From NCBI GenBank assembly GCA_017398585.1, contig JAFQFS010000094.1, positions 1-55,619 of the forward strand: a stretch of DNA of 55,619 bases. Reading direction: 5' to 3'. Each line of letters starts with the position of its first letter. Positions within the stretch are counted from its first letter, which is position 1. Positions 34,313 to 42,726 of this stretch are shown here, piece by piece. The DNA comes from Clostridia bacterium. GTDB lineage: Bacteria; Bacillota; Clostridia; Oscillospirales; CAG-272. Position numbers and translations under genes: made by a program. The notes below the pieces were generated by a model. That model did no database searches. It was not told the DNA's origin and worked only from the letters and a program-made list of their open reading frames with translations.

Positions 34313-34702
34313 ATAATTTTCTCTGATTTTTTCTAAGATTTCGACGTCGGCGGGGCAGAATTCGTACTGAGGGATTTCGTCGACGGTGATGAATTTGATG
34401 TCGTTGTGTTCGAGTTTCTGCGGGGTGCCGGCGGTTATGACGGCGTTGAAGAGGGTGAGATGGACGGTGATGTCCGGATATTCGTGGGTGACATCCATGA
34501 ATATGTCCAGTGGTTTGACGGTGACGGCGAGTTCTTCCATACATTCGCGGATGAGGGCGGCTTCCTTTGTTTCGCCGGGCTCGACTTTGCCGCCGACGAA
34601 TTCCCAGAGGAGCGCGCGTTTTTTGTTTGCCGGACGCTGGCAGATCATAAAGCGGTCATTCTGCCAGATCAGCGCAGCTACGACTTCGGTGACGGTTCTC
34701 AT
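34295..34702 (-). CDS. Nudix hydrolase, MutT-like
   Basis: This 135-residue protein has an intact nudix box, GGKVEPGETKEAALIRECMEEL, with an N-terminal VVAALIWQNDRFMICQRP. It resembles 8-oxo-dGTP pyrophosphatases of the MutT/CTP-pyrophosphohydrolase group. The start overlaps the stop of the phosphoesterase gene (ATGA), so translation is coupled. The final residues (RGETF) and the stop codon lie within the palindromic repeat, so the C-terminus may have been altered by the insertion. Confidence 0.92.
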   Translation of the reverse strand: MRTVTEVVAALIWQNDRFMICQRPANKKRALLWEFVGGKVEPGETKEAALIRECMEELAVTVKPLDIFMDVTHEYPDITVHLTLFNAVITAGTPQKLEHNDIKFITVDEIPQYEFCPADVEILEKIRENYRGETF

Positions 34703-35682
34703 TCGGTAATGATCCCGCTGACATCAACGTATTCATGCCATACGTCCGTAACGCCGTCTTTGGTCACGCGGAGGTACGTGCCGCCGTTGAGGGTGGGTGT
34801 CCAGTAGCAGCCGGCGCCTGTCTTCAGGCTGTAGACGAACTTCACGCCCTTATAGTTGATTACGTAGTTGTTCACGTGGTCATGACCGCAGAGGAGGTGC
34901 TTCGTTGAACCGAGTTCGAGCATGACGTCAAATGCGCCTTCGTCCGCCGGATAGCTGCAGATGCCTTCGTACTTCACGCCGAAGGAGTCCTTGTAACCGT
35001 CGTTCCAGCAGTCACCGGTGAGGCTGTCCGCCACGGTGAGCTTGGAGGAATCGATGCCTTCCTTGAAGGCCGCTGTCCATGCATCGCGGTATGCGTAGAT
35101 CGGAATGTGCATGATCATCGTGGAGTCATGGCAGCCGCGTGCTTCGAGTTCCGCGATCTGTTCGCGGTACCAGACAAGCTGTTCGGGGATGAGCTTCGCC
35201 CATTCGTTCGACTCGGTGCCGTCCTCCTTTGTGTAGGGCATGCGGTCATGGGAGTCCATCATGATGATGCCTTCGACGGTCTTTCCGTCTTCCTCAACGG
35301 CGATGACATAGTTGCCGTTGCCGAGTGCGGGATTGCCCTTTTCGTAGACGCAGTATTCGTGTGTAAGGAACATATCCGCGACGGCGTCGACTTCTTCGGG
35401 GCCGTTCTGGTTGTCGTGGTTGCCCCAGACGGGTGCCCACGGAATTCCGAAGCTGTCAAGGAAATCTGCGAGCATGGTGTATGCCTTCGTGCAGCCCGCC
35501 CACGCGAGGTCACCGCTGACGGTGATAAGGTCGGGGCGTTCACGTTCGATGAGAGTACGGATGGTGGTGGTGAGGATCTTGTAATTCTTGTGATTTTCGT
35601 CCCATTCGTCGTTGCCGAGCTGCGGGTCGGTCAGATTGAGAACGAGAAAATCGCGGTCGGGTGATTTTTTCAGTGTGATCAT
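34699..35682 (-). CDS. Calcineurin-like metallophosphoesterase
   Basis: The 327-residue protein has the five metallophosphoesterase blocks in order: NLTDPQLG, ITVSGDLAW, VWGNHDNQ, MIMHIPIYA and LLCGHDHVNNY. It resembles the DNase-2/purple acid phosphatase-like bacterial group of 300-350 residues. It has no signal peptide. ATG 35682 follows GGAGG; an upstream ATG at 35709 is rejected. It forms a two-gene unit with the nudix hydrolase. Confidence 0.9.
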   Translation of the reverse strand: MITLKKSPDRDFLVLNLTDPQLGNDEWDENHKNYKILTTTIRTLIERERPDLITVSGDLAWAGCTKAYTMLADFLDSFGIPWAPVWGNHDNQNGPEEVDAVADMFLTHEYCVYEKGNPALGNGNYVIAVEEDGKTVEGIIMMDSHDRMPYTKEDGTESNEWAKLIPEQLVWYREQIAELEARGCHDSTMIMHIPIYAYRDAWTAAFKEGIDSSKLTVADSLTGDCWNDGYKDSFGVKYEGICSYPADEGAFDVMLELGSTKHLLCGHDHVNNYVINYKGVKFVYSLKTGAGCYWTPTLNGGTYLRVTKDGVTDVWHEYVDVSGIITE

Positions 35683-35763
35683 AGGGATACCTCCGTTCGG
35701 AAATGTCAATTTCTTTTATAGCATATCCTGCGGAGAAAGTCAAGAAAATTGCAGGAAATCCAC

Positions 35764-35792
35764 TTGAAAAATTCACAGATTTATCGTATAAT
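35764..35792 (+). promoter_or_regulatory. Sigma-A promoter of the 73-residue helical protein gene
   Basis: TTGAAA (35764-35769), a 17-bp spacer and TATAAT (35787-35792) precede the start by 34 bp. Confidence 0.75.
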
Positions 35793-35826
35793 ATATCCGA
35801 AAAAATTCCGAAACAGGAGAAAAAAC

Positions 35827-36048
35827 ATGGATAACATCAAGGAAAAGATTGAAGAAATCGTAGAAAAGATCAAGAGCAGCAAGGATCTCGCGGAACTGTT
35901 CAAGGAAGACCCGATCAAGGCGATCGAAAAGGTTCTCGACGTTGACCTTCCGGACGAAATTCTCGAAAAGGTGGTTGACGGCGTAAAGGCGAAGATGGCA
36001 GTTGACGATGTCAAGGACGTCCTTGGCGCACTCAAGAAGCTGTTTTAA
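35827..36048 (+). CDS. Small highly charged helical protein (73 aa)
   Basis: MDNIKEKIEEIVEKIKSSKD begins a protein that should be almost wholly alpha-helical. The segment LAELFKEDPIKAIEKVLDV followed by DLPDEILEKVVDGVKAKM has the layout of Nif11/nitrile-hydratase-type leader peptides. There is no core peptide with Gly-Gly cleavage or Cys/Ser/Thr cluster, and no maturation gene nearby. It is a single-gene unit with a strong promoter, AGGAGA ribosome-binding site and repeat-derived terminator region. Its function is unknown. Confidence 0.8.
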   Translation: MDNIKEKIEEIVEKIKSSKDLAELFKEDPIKAIEKVLDVDLPDEILEKVVDGVKAKMAVDDVKDVLGALKKLF

Positions 36049-36064
36049 TTGAAGAAAAGTCTTC

Positions 36065-36140
36065 GGGGAAAACCTTTTTAAGGAAAAGGTTTTCCCCAAG
36101 CTACTAAAGTAGCTTGTTACCCCATTTCCAAAACCTTTTC
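36065..36140. repeat. Palindromic repeat family, single unit (hairpin then arm, with accessory hairpin)
   Basis: GGGGAAAACCTTTTT / AAAAGGTTTTCCCC is followed by accessory hairpin AAGCTACTAAAGTAGCTT and arm CCCCATTTCCAAAACCTTTTC. It sits between two convergent genes and has the same accessory type as the copy at 2347. Confidence 0.85.
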
Positions 36141-36169
36141 AGGCTGGAAAGGGGTTTTTTTATGCGGTT

Positions 36170-36634
36170 TCAGCGCCAGCCGGATTCGCGTTTGCGCTGA
36201 AGGTCAAGTTCATGCTGTTCGGCGGCGCGGCGGTTTTGGAGGATCGGGCGGAATCTCTGTTTGCAGAAAATGCCGGTACCGATGAGTGCGGCAAAGAACA
36301 GAGTAAGAGAAACGATGGTTTTTTCGACCGTTCCGAACCAGAACAGCGGGAGAATCTGCGGGACTGCCCACCAGAGAAGGACGTTTCCGAACAGTTCATG
36401 ATGAGCGCGGAATTCCTCATCCGTGAGTTCGGGAATATCGTCGTTGCGTGAGGAGCGTTCAGCGTTCAGAAAGAGTGTTTTCATGTCCCAAGCGATAAGA
36501 ACGATTCCCGCGGCACAGAAAAGAGGAGCGATACTGACTGCGCTGATACGGAGGTTGGTCACATTTCCTGTGACGGCGAGGATCACGAAGGAAAAGATAG
36601 TGATGCTGACCGGAAGAACGGCATATTTTCTCAT
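36170..36634 (-). CDS. Small integral membrane protein, unknown function
   Basis: The 154-residue protein has about four membrane helices: residues 5-22, 29-47, 80-97 and 103-120 (approximate). A charged loop (ERSSRNDDIPELTDEEF) and a basic C-terminus (RRAAEQHELDLQRKRESGWR) flank them. No family was recognised. ATG 36634 follows AAAGGAGG. It is divergent from the XRE regulator gene, which may control it. Confidence 0.75.
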   Translation of the reverse strand: MRKYAVLPVSITIFSFVILAVTGNVTNLRISAVSIAPLFCAAGIVLIAWDMKTLFLNAERSSRNDDIPELTDEEFRAHHELFGNVLLWWAVPQILPLFWFGTVEKTIVSLTLFFAALIGTGIFCKQRFRPILQNRRAAEQHELDLQRKRESGWR

Positions 36635-36666
36635 GGGCGGATACCTCCTTTGTTTTTTATAATAAT

Positions 36667-36695
36667 AGTATATCATAAGTCATATTGTTTTACAA
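36667..36695 (-). promoter_or_regulatory. Promoter of the small membrane protein gene
   Basis: On the minus strand TTGTAA (36695-36690), 17 bp and TATACT (36672-36667) precede the start by about 32 bp. Confidence 0.65.
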
Positions 36696-36742
36696 TCCCT
36701 GAAAAACAACGTTCCGTTGGAATTCACCTTCGTTTATGTCGG

Positions 36743-36771
36743 TTTACCTTGCAGGTACGAAGTGCTATAAT
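36743..36771 (+). promoter_or_regulatory. Promoter and candidate operator of the XRE regulator gene
   Basis: TTTACC (36743-36748), 17 bp and TATAAT (36766-36771) form the promoter. The inverted repeat TACCT-TGC-AGGTA (36745-36757) overlaps the -35 box and spacer and is a plausible autoregulatory site. Confidence 0.6.
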
Positions 36772-36811
36772 ACAGACAACGGTACCGGAATCACAACAAA
36801 GGAGAACGAAT

Positions 36812-37951
36812 ATGAACGAAACGATCGGACAGGTTATCCGGAGATTACGGAAAGAACGGAACTTCACCCAGGAGGAACTTGCGGAACAGCTCGGCGTGAC
36901 GGCACAGGCAGTATCGAAATGGGAGAGTGAGATCGGGATGCCGGACATTTCGCAGGTCGTGCCGCTTGCAACGGTGTTCGGTGTACCGACGGACGTACTG
37001 TTCGGACGCTATGGCGTGAACGACAGCGAGGATGTCGGGCGGATCTGTGAGGAGATCGAGCAGATGAACAACCGGACGTTTGCTTCCGATGAGGAAGCAC
37101 TTGCAGTTGAAATGCAGATGATCGGGCGTTACCGGGAGGCACTGAAGACTTACCCGAACAACACCCGTCTGCTGCTGGATCTTTGTGCGCAGTCTTATCT
37201 TACCGTACAGGAATATTCTGAGATCATGGAGGCGAAACAACAGGAGGAACTGCTGAACGAGAGTATCCGGAACGGGAATCTTGTGATCAAATACAGTTCT
37301 GAGACGGCGGAAGTCATCAACGCCCGACGATGGATCGCGGCAGTGTACGCAAAAATGAACCGCTGGAACGAAGCATACGAAACAGTCGGACAGCTTCCGC
37401 TGTTGTTTGAAGACATACGTGGGATACGTCTGGCGGAACTGAAATGGGAAGCCGGAGAAACAAAAGAAGAACGGGAACTGCGCTGCGACAATCTTCACGA
37501 ACTTCTGAAAACGCTGCATCATCAGGTCGTCATGCTCGGCCACAATTACGCGAAAGAGGGGCAGTATGAGGACGCGTACCGCTGTTACAGCTTCCTGCGC
37601 GGACTGATCGTATTGCTTTACGGCGAAGAGGAATATGTTCCGCCGTTCCATGTTTCCTCAATCTTTCTTTACATCGATCCGGCGTTCTGTCTGGTGAAAC
37701 TGGGACGGTATGAGGAGGCGGTCGATCTTTTGGAACAGGGCGTTCTATTTGAGGAGAAACAGGCGAAACATTATAACGTCCGTGAAAAACTTGAAACCCC
37801 GCTTCTGCGGGAAAACACCTTCCATTATGTCGGAAACGAATATGGTCCGAGCCGTGTGAAGGCAAGAATCCGCCGGTACCGGAAAGACTTTGCACCGCTC
37901 GAAGAAAATCCGCGTTACCGCGCAATCCTCGAAAAACTCGGCGAACGGTAA
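36812..37951 (+). CDS. XRE-family transcriptional regulator with a TPR-like C-terminal region
   Basis: Residues 1-70 form a Cro/C1-type helix-turn-helix (IGQVIRRLRKERNFTQEELAEQLGVTAQAVSKWESE...). The remaining 310 residues are helical and repeat-like, for example YEDAYRCYSFLRGLIVLLYG and CLVKLGRYEEAVDLLEQGVLFE, as in tetratricopeptide-containing regulators. Such proteins often sense a peptide or small ligand, but none is evident here. ATG 36812 follows AAAGGAGA (379 residues). It is divergent from the small membrane protein gene. Confidence 0.88.
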   Translation: MNETIGQVIRRLRKERNFTQEELAEQLGVTAQAVSKWESEIGMPDISQVVPLATVFGVPTDVLFGRYGVNDSEDVGRICEEIEQMNNRTFASDEEALAVEMQMIGRYREALKTYPNNTRLLLDLCAQSYLTVQEYSEIMEAKQQEELLNESIRNGNLVIKYSSETAEVINARRWIAAVYAKMNRWNEAYETVGQLPLLFEDIRGIRLAELKWEAGETKEERELRCDNLHELLKTLHHQVVMLGHNYAKEGQYEDAYRCYSFLRGLIVLLYGEEEYVPPFHVSSIFLYIDPAFCLVKLGRYEEAVDLLEQGVLFEEKQAKHYNVREKLETPLLRENTFHYVGNEYGPSRVKARIRRYRKDFAPLEENPRYRAILEKLGER

Positions 37952-37983
37952 GACGGAAAATTTGCACAACCCCCTTTTTTCTT

Positions 37984-38040
37984 CTGAAAGTTTTTGAAAA
38001 AAGGTGAGGGGAAAAACTTTTTCAAAAAGTTTTTCCCCTC
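37984..38040. repeat. Palindromic repeat family, single unit (arm then hairpin)
   Basis: The arm GAAAGTTTTTGAAAAAAGGTG is followed by AGGGGAAAAACTTTTT / AAAAAGTTTTTCCCCT. It lies between the convergent XRE and SGNH genes. Confidence 0.85.
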
Positions 38041-38045
38041 AAAAA

Positions 38046-39071
38046 TTATTTCACAATCTTGCTGAGTACACGCCATACCTGTTCCGCCATGCGGAGGAAG
38101 CCGAGGTCGTTCGGGTGGCAGTTGTCGATGGTGCAGGAATCGCGTCCGACGGTGCCGAAGAAGGATTCACCGTCGATGAAGTAGACATTCGCGTCACCTG
38201 CAGCACGTGCGTTTATGTAGGTCTGATAAATCACGTCGCGGCGCTTTGTGTTTCCGACGGGATCGCCGTCGAAGTCCGGTTTCGACATCATGACGACCGG
38301 CAGATCCGGACACTGTTCGCGGATGCGGCGGAAGAACGGTTCGTGCGTTGCTGCGAGGTGTTCTGCGTTCGGCGCGTTGTGGTCGTAGTCGTAGACAAAA
38401 ATCGAGAAATCGCGTTTTGCGATGATGTCTGCCATCGGCAGTTCGCCCTTCGCCATGCCGGAGAAGCCGAAGTTGACGTAATCGCAGTCGAGCCAGCGGG
38501 AGACCATTGCGGTGTACGCATTGCCCGGACGGGACGCACAGCCGCCTTCGGTGATGGATGAGCCGTAGTAGCAGATACGGTCACGGCAGGAGTACGGCGT
38601 CGGCGCGAGGATTTCCGCGTCGTCCGGGAAGCCGATTGTCACGTCCGCGAGTCGTTCGTTGCGCGGGAGATTGAGGGTGACGTCACGGAATTCCTTCGCT
38701 TCACCGCTGAAGCGGAGCGGGATGACCTTTTCGGTGATTTTGTTTTCTTCGCGGTAATTGCCGGGTGCGACGTAACCGCGGTATTTTGCATGGATGCCCG
38801 AACCGGTGTAAACATCCAGACCGGAGGAGCCGGGCAGCGGCATACAGATGTCCACGCTGAGTGTGTGGAGCGAGAGACGGATACTCACGGAATCGGCGTC
38901 GGTGCGGAACCGGATGCGTCCGCCGCACGCACTTTTGCTCCGTCCGCGGACGGCATCACTGACAAGGGCGGATTCTTCGTCCGGCAGACGCCAGAAGATC
39001 TGCTGTCCGGGATCGATCACTTCCACGCCGTAGATTTCGATCGGCGCATCGGTACAACGGTAGTATTTCAT
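38046..39071 (-). CDS. Two-domain SGNH/GDSL hydrolase
   Basis: An N-terminal beta-sandwich (about 1-160) precedes the SGNH hydrolase domain. Block I is ICYYGSSITEGG with the nucleophile Ser. Block II Gly is in NFGFSGMAKGE. Block III is YDYDHNAPN. Block V is IDNCHPNDLGF with the catalytic Asp/His pair. The layout is like bacterial carbohydrate acetyl-esterases with a jelly-roll plus SGNH domain. There is no signal peptide, so the substrate is probably intracellular or imported. The start follows AAAGGAG (341 residues). Confidence 0.88.
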   Translation of the reverse strand: MKYYRCTDAPIEIYGVEVIDPGQQIFWRLPDEESALVSDAVRGRSKSACGGRIRFRTDADSVSIRLSLHTLSVDICMPLPGSSGLDVYTGSGIHAKYRGYVAPGNYREENKITEKVIPLRFSGEAKEFRDVTLNLPRNERLADVTIGFPDDAEILAPTPYSCRDRICYYGSSITEGGCASRPGNAYTAMVSRWLDCDYVNFGFSGMAKGELPMADIIAKRDFSIFVYDYDHNAPNAEHLAATHEPFFRRIREQCPDLPVVMMSKPDFDGDPVGNTKRRDVIYQTYINARAAGDANVYFIDGESFFGTVGRDSCTIDNCHPNDLGFLRMAEQVWRVLSKIVK

Positions 39072-39157
39072 GTGGATTCTCCTTTGCGGGATGAATTGGA
39101 TGATTCTATTATAACATATCAGGACGATGATGTGTGGATAATCGCGGAAATTTTATG

Positions 39158-39186
39158 TTGACATATGTGGTGATATGGCGTATAAT
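39158..39186 (+). promoter_or_regulatory. Consensus sigma-A promoter of the DUF2500-like gene
   Basis: TTGACA (39158-39163), 17 bp and TATAAT (39181-39186) match the consensus at all twelve positions and lie 25 bp upstream of the start. Confidence 0.8.
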
Positions 39187-39211
39187 GGAATCATGAAAGG
39201 GGGAAGAAACC

Positions 39212-39556
39212 ATGCCGATGCCGCAGATTTCTATTTATTTTTGGGTTCTGGGAGCATTGGGTGTCGCGGTTATCCTTTATGGCTTGCGGTCGATCGTACG
39301 TATAAACGCGGAAAACGATACCAAACCGATTCTGACCGTACCCGTGCGACTGATTAAGAAGAAACGCATATACATCTATGACCGTCGTGACCGGTTTCTG
39401 CTGTTTTTCCTCACGGAAAACGAAGAACTTCTCGAATTTGACATGAGGTCAAGTTTTGAATGGGACTTCTACAATGAAGGAGACCTCGGAACTCTCACCT
39501 ATCAGGGATTCCGCTTCATCAAATTCGAACGTACCCACGTCAACCCACCGACATAA
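39212..39556 (+). CDS. DUF2500-like membrane-anchored protein
   Basis: This 114-residue protein has one N-terminal transmembrane helix (about 6-27, ISIYFWVLGALGVAVILYGL). A beta-rich domain ending EWDFYNEGDLGTLTYQGFRFIKFER follows; the GDxGTLxxQGxRFxxFER pattern is typical of DUF2500. Its function is unknown. It forms a monocistronic unit with a perfect promoter and its own terminator. Confidence 0.82.
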   Translation: MPMPQISIYFWVLGALGVAVILYGLRSIVRINAENDTKPILTVPVRLIKKKRIYIYDRRDRFLLFFLTENEELLEFDMRSSFEWDFYNEGDLGTLTYQGFRFIKFERTHVNPPT

Positions 39557-39558
39557 CG

Positions 39559-39596
39559 CAAACAGAGCCTGATTTTCATCAGACTCTGTTTTTATT
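39559..39596 (+). terminator. Rho-independent terminator of the DUF2500-like gene
   Basis: ACAGAGCCTGAT and ATCAGACTCTGT pair with one internal mismatch around a TTTC loop and are followed by TTTTTATTT. Confidence 0.88.
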
Positions 39597-39600
39597 TATC

Positions 39601-39658
39601 TGAAAAGGTTTTGAAAAGGGGGGCGGGGAAAACCTTTTCCTAAAAAAGGTTTTCCCCG
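39601..39658. repeat. Palindromic repeat family, single unit (arm then hairpin)
   Basis: The arm GAAAAGGTTTTGAAAAGGGG is followed by CGGGGAAAACCTTTT / AAAAGGTTTTCCCCG. It sits between convergent genes, beside a separate genuine terminator. Confidence 0.85.
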
Positions 39659-39672
39659 AAAAACGTCATTCC

Positions 39673-40920
39673 TTATTCAATTACAAAATGTACGGGCAGA
39701 CCGTCCACATACTTGGGGGCAACTTCGCCCTGGATGAGCGGACGGATGTACGCGAGGCACTTTTCGTTGACGTTGTTGCCGGCCTCGTTGATGTAGTCGC
39801 GCGGAACGCTGCGTACGGCGTTGGCGATCTTCGAAATTTCGGAAACTTCGTAGGTGATCGCGTAATCGCCCTCGCTGCGGACCATGGAAACCATCGAGCC
39901 GGTCAGACCGGAAACTGCGGCTTCAATGCCGTTGCGGCCGGTCGCGACAGATTCGTCGAGGTCAGTCTGGGATGCGAGGTGAGCCGCGCATCTCTGGGGC
40001 AGGTTCAGTTCAATGGAGCGAACCTTGCAGCCGAACTTTTCCTTGACCGCCAGTTCAAGTGCCTTGCCGGTGCCGGAGAGGTACTTGTGACCGAACGCGT
40101 CGGCAACACCGGTCTGCGTGCCTTCGCCGACGTAGCGGCCGTCCGCAAAGCGAACGCCTTCGGAAACGGCGATGACGATGTTCGGGTGACGGGTGAACGC
40201 AACTTCGATGTCTGCATAGAACTTGTCCATATCGAACGGAACTTCCGGGAGGTAGACATAGTCGGGACCGAGCTTCGGGAGACCTGCCGCAGCGGTGAGC
40301 CAGCCTGCGTCACGACCCATGATTTCAACGATGGTGACTGCCTTGGTGGTGTAAACCGCGCAGTCGCGGACGATTTCCTGCATGGTGGTTGCGATGAACT
40401 TCGCTGCAGAACCGTACCCTGGGGTGTGGTCGGTGCCGGTGAGGTCGTTGTCGATGGTCTTCGGGATACCGATTGCGCGCATTTTGTAGTCGGAAGTCTT
40501 CAGATATTCGCTCAGCTTTGCAACGGTGTCCATGGAATCATTGCCACCGATGTAGAAGAAGTAACGGATGTCGTACTTCTTGAAGATGGAGATCAGATTT
40601 TCATAGAATGCCGGATCGTCTGCGGGCTTCGGAAGCTTGTTGCGGCAGGAGCCGAGAGCCGCCGCGGGAGTGTTGATGAGGAGCTGCTTCTTTTCTTCGT
40701 CGATGGTTCCGTCCGGAGCCGCGAAAATTTCGCCCAGGTTGCAGAGACGTTCCTTCAGCAGACCTTCGATCCCGTTTTTCATTCCGTAAAGTCCGGTCAC
40801 TGCGCCGGAACCGTTCTTTTCACGGAAATATCCGTCGATTACGCCGGCAAGCGTAGCGTTAATGGCAGCAGTAGGACCACCGGACTGTCCAACAACCGCC
40901 GCACCGCGTAAAAATTCCAT
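39673..40920 (-). CDS. pfp: Pyrophosphate-type 6-phosphofructokinase
   Basis: The enzyme phosphorylates fructose-6-phosphate reversibly using PPi. Residues 125-129 are GGNDS, with Asp128 where ATP enzymes have Gly. Lys154 is present in PKTIDND; both are the known PPi determinants. MGRDAGWLTAAAGL and the N-terminal GQSGGPTAAINA are family motifs. Length is 415 residues. PPi specificity is inferred from these two positions. The gene is monocistronic with its own promoter, SD CAGGAG. Confidence 0.93.
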   Translation of the reverse strand: MEFLRGAAVVGQSGGPTAAINATLAGVIDGYFREKNGSGAVTGLYGMKNGIEGLLKERLCNLGEIFAAPDGTIDEEKKQLLINTPAAALGSCRNKLPKPADDPAFYENLISIFKKYDIRYFFYIGGNDSMDTVAKLSEYLKTSDYKMRAIGIPKTIDNDLTGTDHTPGYGSAAKFIATTMQEIVRDCAVYTTKAVTIVEIMGRDAGWLTAAAGLPKLGPDYVYLPEVPFDMDKFYADIEVAFTRHPNIVIAVSEGVRFADGRYVGEGTQTGVADAFGHKYLSGTGKALELAVKEKFGCKVRSIELNLPQRCAAHLASQTDLDESVATGRNGIEAAVSGLTGSMVSMVRSEGDYAITYEVSEISKIANAVRSVPRDYINEAGNNVNEKCLAYIRPLIQGEVAPKYVDGLPVHFVIE

Positions 40921-40956
40921 TTTTGTATACTCCTGTTTGAATTTAATCCTGATTTA

Positions 40957-40985
40957 ATAATATCACATTTGGTTTTGGATGTCAA
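40957..40985 (-). promoter_or_regulatory. Sigma-A promoter of pfp
   Basis: On the minus strand TTGACA (40985-40980), 17 bp and TATTAT (40962-40957) precede pfp by about 36 bp. Confidence 0.75.
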
Positions 40986-41131
40986 TATGAGCATGAGAAA
41001 TGGCGGGGAATTCTGACCGGGGAGGAAAAGAAAACTTTTTTTCGCGACCGCTTTCGACCGTTTTTTCAGTGGAACTGTATTATAATAATACCATAAACTA
41101 ACAGAAATTATAAATTAGAGGGATATCTGCA

Positions 41132-41482
41132 ATGCTTGAATACGAAAATGCACTGAAATGTATCACGTCAGGGAAATGCCTGACGGTATATCTGGAAGGG
41201 GACATCGATCACCATAACGCGCGGACGGTACGGAGCCGGATCGATACCAAAATCTACATCCAGCGTCCTGAGGAGCTGATTCTCGACCTGTCGCGGGTAA
41301 ATTTCATGGACAGCTCGGGGCTCGGGCTGATTCTCGGACGGTATACCAAAGCTGTGGAACTGGGAATCCTCTTCAAAGTAGCGAATCCCAGTCCGCAGAT
41401 ACGGAAAATCCTTGACCTTGCGGGGACGGAACGGCTCATCAAAATCGAAAATATACCGCTGCGCGAACAGCGGATGTACTGA
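41132..41482 (+). CDS. spoIIAA: Anti-sigma F factor antagonist SpoIIAA
   Basis: This 116-residue STAS protein binds SpoIIAB and frees sigma F in the forespore. The conserved GDIDHHNA is at 23-30. The phosphorylation motif FMDSSGLGLILGRY holds Ser61, which corresponds to B. subtilis Ser58. It is the first gene of the spoIIA operon, with GAGGGAT before the start. I could not find a convincing sigma-H promoter; a TATAAT about 50 bp upstream lacks a good -35. Confidence 0.95.
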   Translation: MLEYENALKCITSGKCLTVYLEGDIDHHNARTVRSRIDTKIYIQRPEELILDLSRVNFMDSSGLGLILGRYTKAVELGILFKVANPSPQIRKILDLAGTERLIKIENIPLREQRMY

Positions 41483-41492
41483 GGTGTCTGCC

Positions 41493-41945
41493 ATGAAATC
41501 AACTGTTGTCAACGAAGTACGCCTGGCGTTTCCGTCCGTTTCTGCCAACGAAGCCTTTGCGCGTTCCGCCGCTGCGTCGTTCTGTGCTCAGCTCAATCCT
41601 ACATTCGACGAGCTGTCCGACATAAAATGCGCGGTATCCGAAGCTGTCACCAACGCCATCGTCCACGGTTACCGTGATGCGCTCGGTGAAGTCCAGCTCA
41701 GTATGAAGATCACCGACGACCGGGTCTTCCGGGCGGAGATTAAGGACAAGGGATGCGGCATTTCCGATGTGGAAGAGGCAATGCGTCCACTGTTCACGAC
41801 CGATCCCGAGAACGAACGCAGTGGAATGGGATTCACCATCATCGAAAATTTCATGGATTCTCTGCGTGTCGTGTCTGCTCCCGGAAAGGGAACCCGCGTT
41901 ATTATTACAAAAAAACTGTCGATGCTCCCGCGCGTCAAAGGATGA
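41493..41945 (+). CDS. spoIIAB: Anti-sigma F factor SpoIIAB
   Basis: This GHKL-type kinase (150 residues) holds sigma F inactive and phosphorylates SpoIIAA. The N box is IKCAVSEAVTNAIVHGY, G1 is DKGCGI and G2 is RSGMGFTIIENFMD. The ATG at 41493 is 10 bp after spoIIAA with GAGGTG upstream; a longer reading would run through spoIIAA in another frame. Confidence 0.95.
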   Translation: MKSTVVNEVRLAFPSVSANEAFARSAAASFCAQLNPTFDELSDIKCAVSEAVTNAIVHGYRDALGEVQLSMKITDDRVFRAEIKDKGCGISDVEEAMRPLFTTDPENERSGMGFTIIENFMDSLRVVSAPGKGTRVIITKKLSMLPRVKG

Positions 41946-42002
41946 CGGATACATACCGGGGACAGGCTCTCCGGTGGTCAACGATCCGATGGGAGGCAGT
42001 TT

Positions 42003-42725
42003 ATGATACAGAACACATACGATGAAAATCTTATTTACCTTGAACGTTACGCCGGAGGTGACACCTCGGCGGAAACCGAACTGGTGCAGAGGAACAGCGG
42101 TCTGGTCAACGGTATCGCGCACCGTTTTAAGGGACGCGGCGTGGAGTTTGAAGACCTCGTGCAGATCGGGACGATCGGTATGATCAAAGCCATCCGTAGC
42201 TTCGACCTGTCACGCGGGAACGCGTTTTCTACCTACGCTGTCCCACTCATCATCGGCGAAATCCGCCGCTTCCTTCGCGACGACGGCATCGTCAAGGTCA
42301 GCCGGATCCAGAAACGCACCGGTGCCGCTCTCATGCATGCGCGGGAACAGTATATCGCCGAACACGGCGTCGAACCGCGCCTCGGGGAACTCGCAAAGAT
42401 CGTCGGCGTGTCCCCGGAAGAAGCCGCCTCCGCGCTGGACTCCGCTTCACCGGTGCGTTCGCTTTCCGAATCCATCGGTGACGACGACTTCTCTCTCGAA
42501 GACGTCATTCCGTCCTCGGACGACGAACTCGGTAAGATGCTCGAGAAGGTTGCACTGCGCGAAACGATCGGTACCCTTCCGCCGCTGTGGAAAAAAATCA
42601 TTCTTCTGCGCTATTTCCGTGACTACTCCCAGCAGCAGACCGCTGACGCCCTCGGACTCACACAGGTCAAAATCTCCCGCGAGGAAAAGAAAATCTTCAC
42701 GAAATTGCGCGAAAACCTTGCATAA
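42003..42725 (+). CDS. sigF: RNA polymerase sigma factor F
   Basis: Sigma F drives the first forespore-specific programme. Region 2 is NSGLVNGIAHRFKGRGVEFEDLVQIGTIGMIKAIRSFD. Region 3 starts near VKVSRIQKRTGA and region 4 is TLPPLWKKIILLRYFRDYSQQQTADALGLTQVKISREEK. The 240-residue product lies third in the spoIIA operon, 57 bp after spoIIAB, with GGGAGGC as ribosome-binding site. Sigma G is similar in sequence, but the operon order identifies sigma F. Confidence 0.95.
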   Translation: MIQNTYDENLIYLERYAGGDTSAETELVQRNSGLVNGIAHRFKGRGVEFEDLVQIGTIGMIKAIRSFDLSRGNAFSTYAVPLIIGEIRRFLRDDGIVKVSRIQKRTGAALMHAREQYIAEHGVEPRLGELAKIVGVSPEEAASALDSASPVRSLSESIGDDDFSLEDVIPSSDDELGKMLEKVALRETIGTLPPLWKKIILLRYFRDYSQQQTADALGLTQVKISREEKKIFTKLRENLA

Positions 42726-42726
42726 A

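Noticed and set aside
41040-41131. Sigma-H promoter for spoIIA
   Set aside because: GGGAGGAAAAG near 41020 looks partly like a -35, but no matching GAAT-type -10 lies at the right spacing, so I did not annotate it.
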